Shown here: positions 29,578 to 39,177 of the stretch, piece by piece
Layout: each line of letters starts with the position of its first letter
Position numbering within the stretch: position 1 is the stretch's first letter
Source: SAR116 cluster bacterium AG-335-B03
GTDB lineage: Bacteria > Pseudomonadota > Alphaproteobacteria > Puniceispirillales > Marisalimonadaceae
Reading direction: 5' to 3'
Length of the DNA: 64,000 bases
Assembly: GCA_003282435.1 (NCBI GenBank)
Contig: QBZG01000001.1
Location: 1 to 64,000, forward strand
Notes under the pieces: generated by a model
The model's database searches: none
Seen by the model: only the letters and a program-made list of their open reading frames with translations
What the model was told of the DNA's origin: nothing
Made by a program: the position numbers and the translations under genes

Positions 29578-30681
29578 ATGAAAATTAATATTCTATTACC
29601 TTACAAAGAGCAATTTGACAAAAAAAAATTATCATCTGTCTCTATAACAGTTTTAAATAATTTTAATCATAGTAAGTTTAAAAAAGAAACAAGAATTTTT
29701 GGCAAGGAAGTTAAAGAACCTGCTATCCCTGACAACTTCATTGGCATTACAAACTCTTTTAATATGTTCAAAAGTAAAAATTTACATTTAGCAAAAATAA
29801 TGTGTCTTTATATTAATAAAGATACTGATAACAATCAATTGGTTGAAATTCATAACAGGCCTGTACTATTCAATTTTGTATTAAAAAAAATTAAAAAGAA
29901 GTTTCCTGTAAATATTTTTTTTCATAATAACCCTTTAGATATGGCAGGTTCTAAAACTTTATTTGAACGGAAAATGATTGTAAAGAATGCCTATTACATA
30001 TTTTGTGTTAGCAAATATGTGAAAGATAAGTTTTTGGTAGGTTTCAGTTTTATTCCATCAAATATTCATGTTTTGTACAATGGTGTTGAAAAGAATTTAA
30101 AAAAGTTTCCATTTAAAAAGAATGAGATACTTTTTGTTGGAAGATTAGTAGAAGAAAAGGGTGTTAGACTTTTTGTTGAAGCATTAGAAAATTTAGCGCA
30201 TAAACTTCCTGATTGGAAATTCTGCATAATTGGTTCATCACATTTGGGTATGAATAAAAAAATGTCTTTATTTGCAAAAAATTATTCAAAAAAGTTTTTG
30301 GCCATTGGAAAACAGGCATATTTTACAGGATATTTAAGTCATGATGAAGTTCAAAAAAAAATGAGAGACGCCTCTATTGTTGTAGTTCCTTCACTATGGG
30401 AAGAACCGTTTGGTTTGGTTGTAGCAGAAGCTATGAGTAACGGAGCCGCAATAATTGCATCTTTTTCAGGAGGTATTCCTGAAATAATTGGTAAAAACGG
30501 TATTGTTATAGAAGAAATTAATAAAACTAAACTTGAAAATGCAATATTGTTCATTGCAAGTGACAAAAAATCTCTAAAAAAATATCAAAAGCTTTCTTGG
30601 AAAAATTTTAAACATACAGCCATAGAATCATCAAAGAAACTTGATAATTTAAGAAGTACAATTTTTAAAATCTCTATTTAA
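29578..30681 (+). CDS. Glycosyltransferase family 4
   Basis: 367-aa GT-B glycosyltransferase. The C-terminal donor-binding half begins EILFVGRLVEEKGVRLFVEAL and contains the retaining-GT motif EEPFGLVVAEAMSNGAAIIAS (the E-x7-E pair). The N-terminal half is diverged. It is likely cytosolic or membrane-associated and adds a sugar to a lipid-linked glycan. Its last 8 bases overlap the 3' end of the convergent O-antigen ligase gene. Confidence 0.9.
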   Translation: MKINILLPYKEQFDKKKLSSVSITVLNNFNHSKFKKETRIFGKEVKEPAIPDNFIGITNSFNMFKSKNLHLAKIMCLYINKDTDNNQLVEIHNRPVLFNFVLKKIKKKFPVNIFFHNNPLDMAGSKTLFERKMIVKNAYYIFCVSKYVKDKFLVGFSFIPSNIHVLYNGVEKNLKKFPFKKNEILFVGRLVEEKGVRLFVEALENLAHKLPDWKFCIIGSSHLGMNKKMSLFAKNYSKKFLAIGKQAYFTGYLSHDEVQKKMRDASIVVVPSLWEEPFGLVVAEAMSNGAAIIASFSGGIPEIIGKNGIVIEEINKTKLENAILFIASDKKSLKKYQKLSWKNFKHTAIESSKKLDNLRSTIFKISI

Positions 30682-32008
30682 TAATTCTTTTTTTTGAGTT
30701 TTGCAAATTACTCAAAGCAAAAGCTATGGCAAACCAAATAAAAAGATTGTTCCATTGTCCAAAAAAACTGCCAAATTGTTGTATTGGGAAGAATATAGCA
30801 AAAGGTACAACAAACGCTGTGCCTAACATCGGACAACCAGGATTTATCCTTCTACCTTTAAAACAAGTATAAATGATGGAAATTATCATACAAGTCCCAA
30901 AAAATAAACCAATGATACCAGTTTCTGCAAATAATTGAGCATAAAAATTGTGAGGATGATTGGCGCATAGGTTTTTGCCTGGTAACCATTTTGGAGAGCG
31001 TTCAGGGAGATTGAAGCATGTTTTTCTAGTGCCACTCGGCCCTATTCCAATGATAGGTGTTTCTAATCCTTGTTGTATACCACTTCTCCAAGTACCCCAA
31101 TGTCCTGAGTTTACGCTGACCATTGGTAAGCTTTCATAAAATTTTTCAGTAAATCTGTTTCCTAGATCAGGTTTAAAAAAAAATAAAAGAATTACAGAAA
31201 AAATTTGAATTATTAACAGTATCATTAAAGCTAAAAACTTTGGTCTCCAAACTAAAGCTGACATTATTCCTGAACATGCTTTTAAAAAAGTATTAGTTCT
31301 TTCTCCTGTCAAAAACAAATAGCCTAAAGGAATTAATGCTAGGATGCCATAATACCCAGATAATTTTGATACTTTATTAACTGCTACCGCAATTAGAATA
31401 CAAAATAATGGCAGGGATACCTTTGCCAAATATCCACCAGGAACTAGATCTCCATAAGGCCATGTTAATCTTGTTTTAACTACTCCACTTGCATCAAGTG
31501 GTGAAAAAATAAGTTCAGCTGTTAAAATCAAACACATAATAATCATGCCAAGGCACATTGAGATAAGCATTACGATTCTAATGTCTCGATCTCTTGCTAA
31601 CCAAGTCTGCACTGCTACAGCATATAAAGGAAATCTTATCCATACAAATCCTTGGCTAAAAGTAAAGTAGGGATCTGGAGATAACAAAGCAGAGATCAAG
31701 CCAGTTAACCATAGGGCTGTTGCAAATTTAAACCAAGTTTGTCTTATCCAATTCCATTCTTTTTTTTTATAAGATCTTATTAAAAAAATAAATGCTAGAG
31801 CAGTTAGCCATGCGTCAGCAGGACTTCTTTCTATCAAGTAAACAAACGGCCCTAACAACCACACTATTAACATTGACTTTTCAAAATTAGATGAAGATTG
31901 AATTTTCCTTAATCCAATTTTATAGCCTTTTGAAATGTCAAGTTCGTTAACAGAAAATACTTTTAAAAACATTATTAACCAAATATTTGTTAATTTGAAT
32001 TTAGTCAT
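30674..32008 (-). CDS. O-antigen ligase / Wzy-C family membrane protein
   Basis: 444-aa polytopic membrane protein with about 10-11 helices. The large periplasmic loop before the last helices carries GIGPSGTRKTCFNL and the HPHNFYAQLFAETGIIGLFFG signature of the O-antigen ligase/polymerase (Wzy_C) family; SGERTNT-type motif LTGERTNTF is also present. It either joins O-polysaccharide to lipid A-core (WaaL) or polymerises repeat units (Wzy). The Wzm/Wzt-like exporter in the same window, which moves fully polymerised chains, makes the ligase role more attractive. The PhyH-like gene lies 41 bases upstream on the same strand. Confidence 0.85.
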   Translation of the reverse strand: MTKFKLTNIWLIMFLKVFSVNELDISKGYKIGLRKIQSSSNFEKSMLIVWLLGPFVYLIERSPADAWLTALAFIFLIRSYKKKEWNWIRQTWFKFATALWLTGLISALLSPDPYFTFSQGFVWIRFPLYAVAVQTWLARDRDIRIVMLISMCLGMIIMCLILTAELIFSPLDASGVVKTRLTWPYGDLVPGGYLAKVSLPLFCILIAVAVNKVSKLSGYYGILALIPLGYLFLTGERTNTFLKACSGIMSALVWRPKFLALMILLIIQIFSVILLFFFKPDLGNRFTEKFYESLPMVSVNSGHWGTWRSGIQQGLETPIIGIGPSGTRKTCFNLPERSPKWLPGKNLCANHPHNFYAQLFAETGIIGLFFGTCMIISIIYTCFKGRRINPGCPMLGTAFVVPFAIFFPIQQFGSFFGQWNNLFIWFAIAFALSNLQNSKKRIIK

Positions 32009-32049
32009 AAATTACATTTAGATAAATTAAAACCTCTAAATCATTAATT

Positions 32050-32994
32050 TTACGCTTCAACAGATGTGTATTTCAAAATATTTTTTTGTTCATCACTAAT
32101 TTTAAATGGATAACTTTCAAATTTTTTTATTTTGACTTTCTTACTTTCTTTTTCTGCAAATGTTGAATAATTCAAAGTAAGCATTGTTCTGTATCTTTTA
32201 TTCAAATTTTTACCCTTATGAAACCCTGTTGTATCCGCGATTATGATATCACCTACAGAAGAAGTTGCAGAAAAAATAGATTTGGACCCATATATTTTTT
32301 TTATATAATCATCATCCCATCTATATTTTCTATTTGAAAGCAATGGCCATTTTTTATGACTTTTAAGGACATATTGAAAAGGACCTATGTCTTCGTCAAC
32401 ATTGTTTAAGTATATAAAAACCTTCAAAATTTTGTAAGAGTTTCTGTCTCTATGATACATTTGTGTATCACTGGCAGGTAAATGGTTAAAATAACTTCTT
32501 CTAAAATTTACTCCTGTAATATAGATATGATCGGTATTAAAATAATTTTTTGCTATATCTATAAAGGTCTGATTAAGAGCTATTTTTAAAAGTTGTGGCG
32601 CTTTAATAAATGGGTCATTTATTTGAATGTTTTTTAAAAATCTTTTGTAATATTTCTCTCCTTTAGAAAAAAATTGTTCATCTAAAAACTTTTTATTAAT
32701 TTTAGCCTCGATTTTAGCTCGAGATAAATTTTTAAAGTTATCTTTTAAATAATCAAACTCTTTTTCTAACTCTCTAATAGTAGATGAATTATAAACTTTT
32801 TTAATTTTAATAACCCCTTCTGATTTTAAGGTCTTCAATTCATCTGAATAAGGAAAAGTATCTTTTAAATAAACTTTTGTTTTTTTAAAGTTTAAGTAAA
32901 AGTTAAAGAAAAGAGTTAAGTCAATAAAAGTATAATTTATAAGACTAAAAATATTGAAAAATTTACTATCTAATTTTTTAATAATTATCTTCAA
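32050..32994 (-). CDS. Phytanoyl-CoA dioxygenase (PhyH)-like Fe(II)/2-oxoglutarate enzyme
   Basis: 314-aa protein with the double-stranded beta-helix iron site: HxD in TQMYHRDRNSYK, a distal histidine in TTGFHKGKNL and a 2-oxoglutarate-binding arginine in KRYRTMLTL. The N-terminal about 90 residues are rich in Lys/Phe and less conserved. PhyH-like enzymes hydroxylate lipids and small molecules, and some sit in glycan or natural-product clusters. Position between glycan genes suggests modification of a lipid or sugar, but this is inference. The start is TTG at 32994; upstream is a 148-base gap with nothing recognisable. Confidence 0.8.
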   Translation of the reverse strand: MKIIIKKLDSKFFNIFSLINYTFIDLTLFFNFYLNFKKTKVYLKDTFPYSDELKTLKSEGVIKIKKVYNSSTIRELEKEFDYLKDNFKNLSRAKIEAKINKKFLDEQFFSKGEKYYKRFLKNIQINDPFIKAPQLLKIALNQTFIDIAKNYFNTDHIYITGVNFRRSYFNHLPASDTQMYHRDRNSYKILKVFIYLNNVDEDIGPFQYVLKSHKKWPLLSNRKYRWDDDYIKKIYGSKSIFSATSSVGDIIIADTTGFHKGKNLNKRYRTMLTLNYSTFAEKESKKVKIKKFESYPFKISDEQKNILKYTSVEA

Positions 32995-33142
32995 ATTTTT
33001 TTTCTTTTTTATATAAAAATTATTTTTAAAACAATTTTATAATAACTTACAAAACCAGACTTTGAAAGAAAGTAATTTATAAGTTAATTTTAGATTTAAT
33101 TGAAGCCTTCCTGTGTTTTATTAGAGATATGTTGACTAGTAA

Positions 33143-34516
33143 TTATTTCATACCAATTTTTATTTTATTACTTATGAGCCTCAAACATATTAAAGAAGGA
33201 ATTACCATTATTGCAGTTAAAATAAAAAAAGTTCCCCAATCTCCATTTAGCCAATCTACAAGAGCTCCTGAAGATGAGGCAAGTGTGGTTCTGCCGGCAG
33301 TGCCTATAGACGCTAATAGAGCATATTGAGTAGCAGTATATGTCCTATCAACCAACAACGAAATAAACGCAACAAATGCTACTGTTGCGAATGCAGCTGT
33401 AATGTCGTCGGCAATAACAGCAATTGCGAACAACAACTCAGATTTGCCTGTCCAAGCCAAAACTGCAAATAGAAGATTTGTTAGAGCCATTAATCCTCCA
33501 GCAAAAAACATTGTTTTTATTGTTCCTGCCCTCATTGCCATTACACCACCTAATAACGTGAAAATAATAGTTGTAATCCAACCAAGCCCTTTTGAGTAGA
33601 TGGCAATATCCCCTTTAGAAAATCCAATTTCTTTATAAAAAACAATAGACATACGGCCAAGAAATGCTTCGCCAATTTTAAATAAGAAGACAAAACCTAA
33701 TATACCTGTAGCTATAGCAAATCCATTTTTTTTAAAGAAGCTAATCACAGGACCACCTACAGTCCCTGTGATGTAGGCAAAAATATTAGTTATAAAGTTG
33801 CTAGACCCAAGTCTTTCTAAGATTATTTTATCATTTTCTTTTTGCCTTACTTGTTTACCAATATCAATATGTTCATGGACAAACATTAAACCAATATTCA
33901 TTAAAATTATTACAAGCCCTAAAACCAAGAAAGTTGCTTGCCAGTACCCAGTAATACCCATGTTTTCAAAATACTCTGCTGTAAATAAAGCTACAACACC
34001 ACCTAATTTGTAGCCAGTCCACCAACCAACTACTGCAACTGCCGCTCCAGCTGCCATTGATTTTCCTTCATTTTGATTGATCTGTTCAATTCTTAGAGCG
34101 TCAACGGTTATATCTTGTGTTGCTGAAGCAATCGCAATAATTAATCCAACTGAAATTAACAAAGCTAAGTTTTGTGTTGGGCTTATAAAGCTCCAAGTTA
34201 CCAAACTTAGTAATATTACCACCTGCATTAAAACTATCCATGCTCTTCTGTGACCAATTTTTTGCGTTAAAACAGGTATTTGGATTCTATCTATAATTGG
34301 AGACCATAAATAATTAAATGCGTATACTGCAAAAATTAAACCTGCCCAGCCTATAGTTGATCTACTTAATCCATCCTCTTTGAGCCAAAGACTTAAACTA
34401 CTGGCAATAAGGACCCATGGAAAACCACTAATGGCCCCGAGAAGTAAAATTCTTAGCATTCTCACATCTTTATAAACAAATACGGATTGCATCCAGGTCT
34501 GTTTTTGATCAACCAT
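33143..34516 (-). CDS. AmpG-family MFS permease (muropeptide importer-like)
   Basis: 457-aa MFS protein with about 12-14 helices. AmpG-family hallmarks are present: SGFPWVLIASSLSLWLKEDGLS, FNYLWSPIIDRI, GHRRAWIVLMQ and ASATQDITVDALR. AmpG imports GlcNAc-anhydroMurNAc muropeptides for peptidoglycan recycling, though the wider family also carries other substrates. The divergent neighbour, 90 bases away, encodes a signal-less YkuD-domain enzyme of the type that trims recycled muropeptides, which supports the recycling role. GGTTGATCAAAAAC follows the ATG; no clear ribosome-binding site is visible upstream. Confidence 0.8.
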   Translation of the reverse strand: MVDQKQTWMQSVFVYKDVRMLRILLLGAISGFPWVLIASSLSLWLKEDGLSRSTIGWAGLIFAVYAFNYLWSPIIDRIQIPVLTQKIGHRRAWIVLMQVVILLSLVTWSFISPTQNLALLISVGLIIAIASATQDITVDALRIEQINQNEGKSMAAGAAVAVVGWWTGYKLGGVVALFTAEYFENMGITGYWQATFLVLGLVIILMNIGLMFVHEHIDIGKQVRQKENDKIILERLGSSNFITNIFAYITGTVGGPVISFFKKNGFAIATGILGFVFLFKIGEAFLGRMSIVFYKEIGFSKGDIAIYSKGLGWITTIIFTLLGGVMAMRAGTIKTMFFAGGLMALTNLLFAVLAWTGKSELLFAIAVIADDITAAFATVAFVAFISLLVDRTYTATQYALLASIGTAGRTTLASSSGALVDWLNGDWGTFFILTAIMVIPSLICLRLISNKIKIGMK

Positions 34517-34606
34517 AATAAGTAATCCAAAAATTATTAATAATTTAATCTCATTTTTAACAAAAATATATGTTTTTTTGTTATATTAAATTATCTAGAC
34601 TTACTT

Positions 34607-35146
34607 ATGAGGAAAAGTTGGTTAATCAAAAAGCTCAATAAAAACTATTTTTTAAAAGTAGGCAATAAAATTTTTGGGTGTCAAATAGGCTTGGGTGGCC
34701 TCAACTACCCATCAAAAAAAATAGAAGGCGACAAAACGACCCCAATGGGGAAATGGTATATAGTGTCATTATATTATAGAGCTGACAGAGTTTTAAGGCC
34801 AAAATTCAAGAACAAAAACGTTTTAAAAATAAATCGAATTACAAAAGACTGTGGGTGGTGCGATGACATTAGAAATCTTAATTATAATAAATATGTAAAA
34901 ATTAATAGTTTTCCATCGCTAAATTTTAATTACGAAAGATTATGGAGAGAAGATAGCGCTTATGATTTAATTCTTGTGACTTCTCATAATGTTAAACCAA
35001 CAATTAAAAATAAAGGAAGTGCAATCTTTATACATTGTAGTTTTTCTGACAACAGAAACACCATGGGATGTATAGCATTGAAAAAAAAAGATATACTCAT
35101 ACTTTTAAAAAATTTTAGAGCGAATACATTCATAAAAATACAATGA
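34607..35146 (+). CDS. YkuD-domain L,D-transpeptidase/L,D-carboxypeptidase, cytoplasmic type
   Basis: 179-aa single YkuD domain. IFGCQIGLGGLNYPSKKIEGDKTTPMGKW is the family's N-terminal block (read as separate short motifs), and the catalytic His143 and Cys155 lie in IHCSFS and TMGCIAL. No signal peptide, Tat signal or membrane helix is present, so it should be cytoplasmic. Short signal-less YkuD proteins such as ElsL/LdtK of Acinetobacter act as L,D-carboxypeptidases in peptidoglycan recycling, which is the role I infer. It is divergent from the AmpG-like permease. Confidence 0.83.
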   Translation: MRKSWLIKKLNKNYFLKVGNKIFGCQIGLGGLNYPSKKIEGDKTTPMGKWYIVSLYYRADRVLRPKFKNKNVLKINRITKDCGWCDDIRNLNYNKYVKINSFPSLNFNYERLWREDSAYDLILVTSHNVKPTIKNKGSAIFIHCSFSDNRNTMGCIALKKKDILILLKNFRANTFIKIQ

Positions 35147-35179
35147 TGACATTTAAAAATATAAATCTTTACAGGTTTA

Positions 35180-35185
35180 TATAAT
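35180..35185 (+). promoter_or_regulatory. Possible -10 hexamer upstream of hppA
   Basis: A perfect TATAAT lies 58 bases before the hppA ATG. No matching -35 is visible at 16-18 bases, and such hexamers arise by chance in DNA this AT-rich, so this is only a candidate. Confidence 0.22.
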
Positions 35186-35242
35186 CTTATTAAAACAAGC
35201 ACCATTAGATTAAACAGAATTAAACTGACACTGGAGAAGAAA

Positions 35243-37270
35243 ATGTTAAATACAATTTTACCAATCATCCTTGGTTTTTTAGGCCTTATGTCAGCCTACA
35301 TAGTTTATTTAAGTGTTCAAAAAAATTCGGAAGGAAGTGGTAAAGTTAAAGAAATTGGTGATCAAATTCATTTAGGTGCCATGGTGTTTATGGCCTCTGA
35401 ATACAAGCGTTTAGCAATTTTCTGTTTAATATGTATTTTTGCACTTTATTTTTCATTAGGAATTGAAACAGCTGGGTCATTCTTGCTTGGGGCCTTATGC
35501 TCTGGTGTGGCAGGTTATATTGGAATGTATGCAGCCACAAAAGCAAATGTAAGAACAGCTGTTGCTGCAAACGAAAAAGGCGCATCATCTGCATTAAATA
35601 TTGCTTTTTTTGGAGGCTCCATTATGGGACTTACAGTGGCCTCTATGGGTCTTTTTGGAATTGGTATACTATTCTATTTATTTGCAGGAGATAAGACCAC
35701 AATTCATTACATAGAAGGTTTTGCAATGGGCGCTTCTTCTGTTGCTTTGTTTTCAAGAGTTGGTGGTGGTATTTTTACTAAAAGTGCTGATGTTGGCGCA
35801 GATTTAGTTGGTAAGGTAGAGGCAGGTATCCCAGAGGATGATCCTAGAAATCCAGGAGTTATTGCTGATAATGTTGGAGATAACGTTGGTGATGTTGCCG
35901 GTATGGGTTCTGATATATTTGAATCCTATTGTGGATCAATGATAGCTTCAATAGCATTAGCAGCTTCAATGACATCTGCAACTATTAATAATTTAGGTGG
36001 GAGTCAATTCATGCTTCAATTTATGCCATTATTATTAGCTTCATTAGGTTTAATATGCTCTATACTTGGAATATTAACAGTAAAAGCTTTTTCTGATAAA
36101 AGCCCAGAAATTGCATTGCGGTATGGAACCATAGGATCCGCAGCATTGTTTATTATTTTGGCTTATTTTTTAGTTAATTATGTCGGCGTCTCTAATGGAG
36201 TATGGGTGGCAGTATTAGTTGGCTCTGTAGGAGGAATAATTGTTGGTTTAATAACTGAATATTACACTGGAGGTGCTCCGATTAGGAAAATTGCCAAAGA
36301 TGGAGAAACAGGTCCTGCAACAGTTATGATTTCAGGATTAGCAACTGGTATGCAATCTGTTGCCGTACCAGTTATTACAATAGTTTTAATCATATTTATT
36401 TCCAACATATATGCAGGTTTATATGGTGTTGGCATAGCTGCTGTAGGAATGCTAAGTACTGTAGGTATTACAATGGCTATTGATGCGTATGGTCCTGTAG
36501 CAGATAATGCAGGGGGTATTGCTGAAATGTCTGAAATGGGTAAAGAAACAAGAGAAATTACAGACTCACTCGATGAAGTTGGAAATACTACCGCAGCCAT
36601 AGGTAAAGGTTTTGCTATTAGTGCAGCGGCATTAGCAGCTTTAGCATTAATTAGTGCATATATCGAAAAAATTTCAAATCAAAGCGAAAACTTTGTCTTA
36701 GCTATAAATGATCCTCTTGTGCTATGTGGCATGTTTTTGGGTGGCATTTTCCCTTTCATAGTCAGTTCAATGACTATGACTGCAGTTGGAGACGCAGCTT
36801 TTGAAATGATTAAAGAAATAAGAAGACAATTTAAAGAAATTCCAGGACTATTAGAAGGTAAGGCTAAGCCTGACACTGCTAGGTGTGTTGAAATTGCAAC
36901 AAATGCTGCTTTAAAAAAGATGATTGGTCCCGGTTCTTTAGCTGTTTTAGCCCCAGTTGTAATTGGTTTTGTTTTAGGACCAAAAGCATTGGGGGGAATG
37001 TTAGGTGGGGCTTTAATTTGCTGCGTTATGATGGCGCTTATGATGTCAAATGCTGGAGGAGCATGGGATAATGCAAAGAAGTTTGTTGAAAAAGGAAATT
37101 TTGGTGGAAAAGGTTCAGACGTTCATACAGCCGCCGTTGTTGGAGATACAGTTGGTGACCCTTTAAAAGATACTTCAGGACCCTCTATGAATATTCTAAT
37201 AAATGTTATGGCCATAGTAAGCTTAGTTATAGCACCATTATTAGGTGATAGTCTAATTGGAAATTTGTGA
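35243..37270 (+). CDS. hppA: Membrane-bound pyrophosphatase, K+-dependent type (H+ or Na+ pump)
   Basis: 675-aa inner-membrane ion pump with about 16 helices that couples pyrophosphate hydrolysis to cation export. Catalytic segments [23 protein letters not shown] and the C-terminal [15 protein letters not shown] are intact. The K+-dependence site reads [10 protein letters not shown] (Ala451, Gly454), the pattern of K+-dependent enzymes; K+-independent ones have Lys at that Ala. Glu227 in SDIFESY is the gate glutamate at the position shared by Na+ pumps and several H+ pumps, so the ion cannot be fixed by eye. GGAG precedes the ATG. It would save ATP when pyrophosphate is plentiful. Confidence 0.95.
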   Translation: MLNTILPIILGFLGLMSAYIVYLSVQKNSEGSGKVKEIGDQIHLGAMVFMASEYKRLAIFCLICIFALYFSLGIETAGSFLLGALCSGVAGYIGMYAATKANVRTAVAANEKGASSALNIAFFGGSIMGLTVASMGLFGIGILFYLFAGDKTTIHYIEGFAMGASSVALFSRVGGGIFTKSADVGADLVGKVEAGIPEDDPRNPGVIADNVGDNVGDVAGMGSDIFESYCGSMIASIALAASMTSATINNLGGSQFMLQFMPLLLASLGLICSILGILTVKAFSDKSPEIALRYGTIGSAALFIILAYFLVNYVGVSNGVWVAVLVGSVGGIIVGLITEYYTGGAPIRKIAKDGETGPATVMISGLATGMQSVAVPVITIVLIIFISNIYAGLYGVGIAAVGMLSTVGITMAIDAYGPVADNAGGIAEMSEMGKETREITDSLDEVGNTTAAIGKGFAISAAALAALALISAYIEKISNQSENFVLAINDPLVLCGMFLGGIFPFIVSSMTMTAVGDAAFEMIKEIRRQFKEIPGLLEGKAKPDTARCVEIATNAALKKMIGPGSLAVLAPVVIGFVLGPKALGGMLGGALICCVMMALMMSNAGGAWDNAKKFVEKGNFGGKGSDVHTAAVVGDTVGDPLKDTSGPSMNILINVMAIVSLVIAPLLGDSLIGNL

Positions 37271-37324
37271 TGGTTAAAATTTAAATAGGAAATCGAATTA
37301 TATAATTCATAATTGGAACGATCA

Positions 37325-38317
37325 TTGAACAGATCTAATAAAGTTTTAATTACAGGTGTGTCCGGTTTTATAGGATTTCACTTAGCTACTTTGCTATTAA
37401 AAAATAATTATGATGTTATTGGAATTGATAATTTTAATGACTATTATGACATAGAGTTAAAAAAATCTAGACATAAATTGTTAATTGAATTTAATTTAAA
37501 ATTTTATAATATTGATATTACGAATTCAAAAAAACTCAAAGATTGTTTTATTAAAGAAAAGCCAGATATTTTAATAAATTTAGCAGCGCAAGCAGGGGTT
37601 AGGTATTCTCTGGAAAATCCTGAATCATATGTTCATAATAATATTATCGGTTTTTTTAACATTCTTCAAATATGTAAAAGTCTTAAAATAAAAAAATTAA
37701 TTTTTGCATCATCATCATCAGTTTATGGTAATTCATCTAAAGAAAAGTTTTCTGAAAAAGATAAGGTTGATGATCCTTTAAACCTCTATGCAGCATCAAA
37801 GAAATCTAACGAATTAATGTCTTTTGCATATTCTAACTTATATAAAATTCCGTGTATTGGATTAAGATTCTTCACTGTTTATGGACCTTGGGGTAGGCCA
37901 GATATGTCATATTTTAAATTTACTAAAAACATAATTGAAGATATTCCAATAGATGTTTACGGAAATGGAAACATGTACAGAGATTTCACATATATTGACG
38001 ATATTATAGATGGAATATTTAAATTGATGAACACACCAAATCAGGAATTATTTTTAAATAAAGATAATTTCTATGAGGTGTTTAATATAGGTAATGACAA
38101 ACCAATAAATTTAAAATATTTTATTTCAATAATTGAGAAGCACTTGGGCAAAAGTGCAAAAATGAATTTTTTAGAAATGCAACCTGGAGAAAGTAAAAGA
38201 ACATCAGCAAATCTAACAAAATTAAAAAGTCGTATAAAATTTTCACCTCAAACAAAGATAGAAGAAGGTATCCCAAAATTTATAAAGTGGTATCAAAATC
38301 ATTATTATTCAGTATAG
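37325..38317 (+). CDS. NAD-dependent epimerase, UDP-glucuronate 4-epimerase type
   Basis: Extended short-chain dehydrogenase of about 330 aa. NAD motif [28 protein letters not shown] (the segment typical of UDP-glucuronate 4-epimerases), ASSSSVYG and catalytic YAASKKSNE are present. The likely product is UDP-galacturonate from UDP-glucuronate for surface glycan. The start is uncertain: TTG 37325 has GGA 8 bases upstream, and TTG 37313 is an alternative four codons earlier. Its last 13 bases overlap the convergent dehydrogenase gene. Confidence 0.87.
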   Translation: MNRSNKVLITGVSGFIGFHLATLLLKNNYDVIGIDNFNDYYDIELKKSRHKLLIEFNLKFYNIDITNSKKLKDCFIKEKPDILINLAAQAGVRYSLENPESYVHNNIIGFFNILQICKSLKIKKLIFASSSSVYGNSSKEKFSEKDKVDDPLNLYAASKKSNELMSFAYSNLYKIPCIGLRFFTVYGPWGRPDMSYFKFTKNIIEDIPIDVYGNGNMYRDFTYIDDIIDGIFKLMNTPNQELFLNKDNFYEVFNIGNDKPINLKYFISIIEKHLGKSAKMNFLEMQPGESKRTSANLTKLKSRIKFSPQTKIEEGIPKFIKWYQNHYYSV

Positions 38318-39177
38318 TTTATAATGTTTGAAAAATCTAAATGACCCTCTTGATTTTCAACTAATTTTTGATAATTTTTTAGAACTTTTTTTCCAATATT
38401 AAGATTTAAATTAGCTTGTAGTGAAGCACTTAATGCTAAAGAAAGGTCTTTTAGCATAAGCTGGGATGAAAAACCTGGTTTAAAATTATTATCGGCTGGA
38501 CTTGTTGGACCAATATTTTTTATTGGACAATAATTATTTAGTGCCCAGCATGAACCTGTAGAAGTTGATAATACTTGATAAAACTTTTCCATATCTAAAG
38601 ACTGTGAGTTAGCTAGTTTAATAGCCTCACCTAAACCCGACATTGTAATTGCTAATAACAGATTATTGCACATTTTGGTCGCCTGACCAGATCCAGCGGG
38701 CCCACATAGAATGGATTTATTTCCCATTACTTCAAATAAGGGTGTGATTTGCTTATAAGTTTCATTATCTCCACCGACCATGAAAGTCAAAGTTCCATTC
38801 TCTGCTCCAATTGTTCCTCCTGACACAGGTGCATCAAGAGATGAAATATTTTTGGTTTTAGCAATATTATGTAATTTTTTGGAGGTTTCAATGTCAATCG
38901 TTGAACAGTCAACAATTAATGTATTCTGTCTTATATTATTCAAAATTTCCGTCCAAATTTCTTCGACAATAACACTATTAGGAAGCATGGTTATAATTAC
39001 ATCATTTTCACTAGCAATTTTAATAAGAGAGGATACTTGATTAATATTAAATTCTTTTAAATTTTGAAAAACACTTTGATTAATATCGTAGCCGCCTACA
39101 GTATAATTATTCATAGAAAGATTTTTTGACATGTAAAATCCCATATTACCCAACCCAACAAACCCTATTTTTTTCAT
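38305..39177 (-). CDS. NAD(P)-dependent 3-hydroxyisobutyrate dehydrogenase-like protein
   Basis: 290-aa beta-hydroxyacid dehydrogenase. GFVGLGNMGFYMSKNL binds the dinucleotide, DCSTIDIETSKKL and DAPVSGGTIGAENGTL form the substrate site and the lysine in GQATKMCNN is catalytic. This matches 3-hydroxyisobutyrate dehydrogenases (valine degradation) well, but tartronate semialdehyde or sugar-acid substrates are possible. A strong GGAGGGG ribosome-binding site precedes the ATG. The ATGA overlap with the stop of the GH84 gene shows tight coupling to an amino-sugar hydrolase, which is unexpected for valine catabolism. Confidence 0.88.
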   Translation of the reverse strand: MKKIGFVGLGNMGFYMSKNLSMNNYTVGGYDINQSVFQNLKEFNINQVSSLIKIASENDVIITMLPNSVIVEEIWTEILNNIRQNTLIVDCSTIDIETSKKLHNIAKTKNISSLDAPVSGGTIGAENGTLTFMVGGDNETYKQITPLFEVMGNKSILCGPAGSGQATKMCNNLLLAITMSGLGEAIKLANSQSLDMEKFYQVLSTSTGSCWALNNYCPIKNIGPTSPADNNFKPGFSSQLMLKDLSLALSASLQANLNLNIGKKVLKNYQKLVENQEGHLDFSNIINYTE

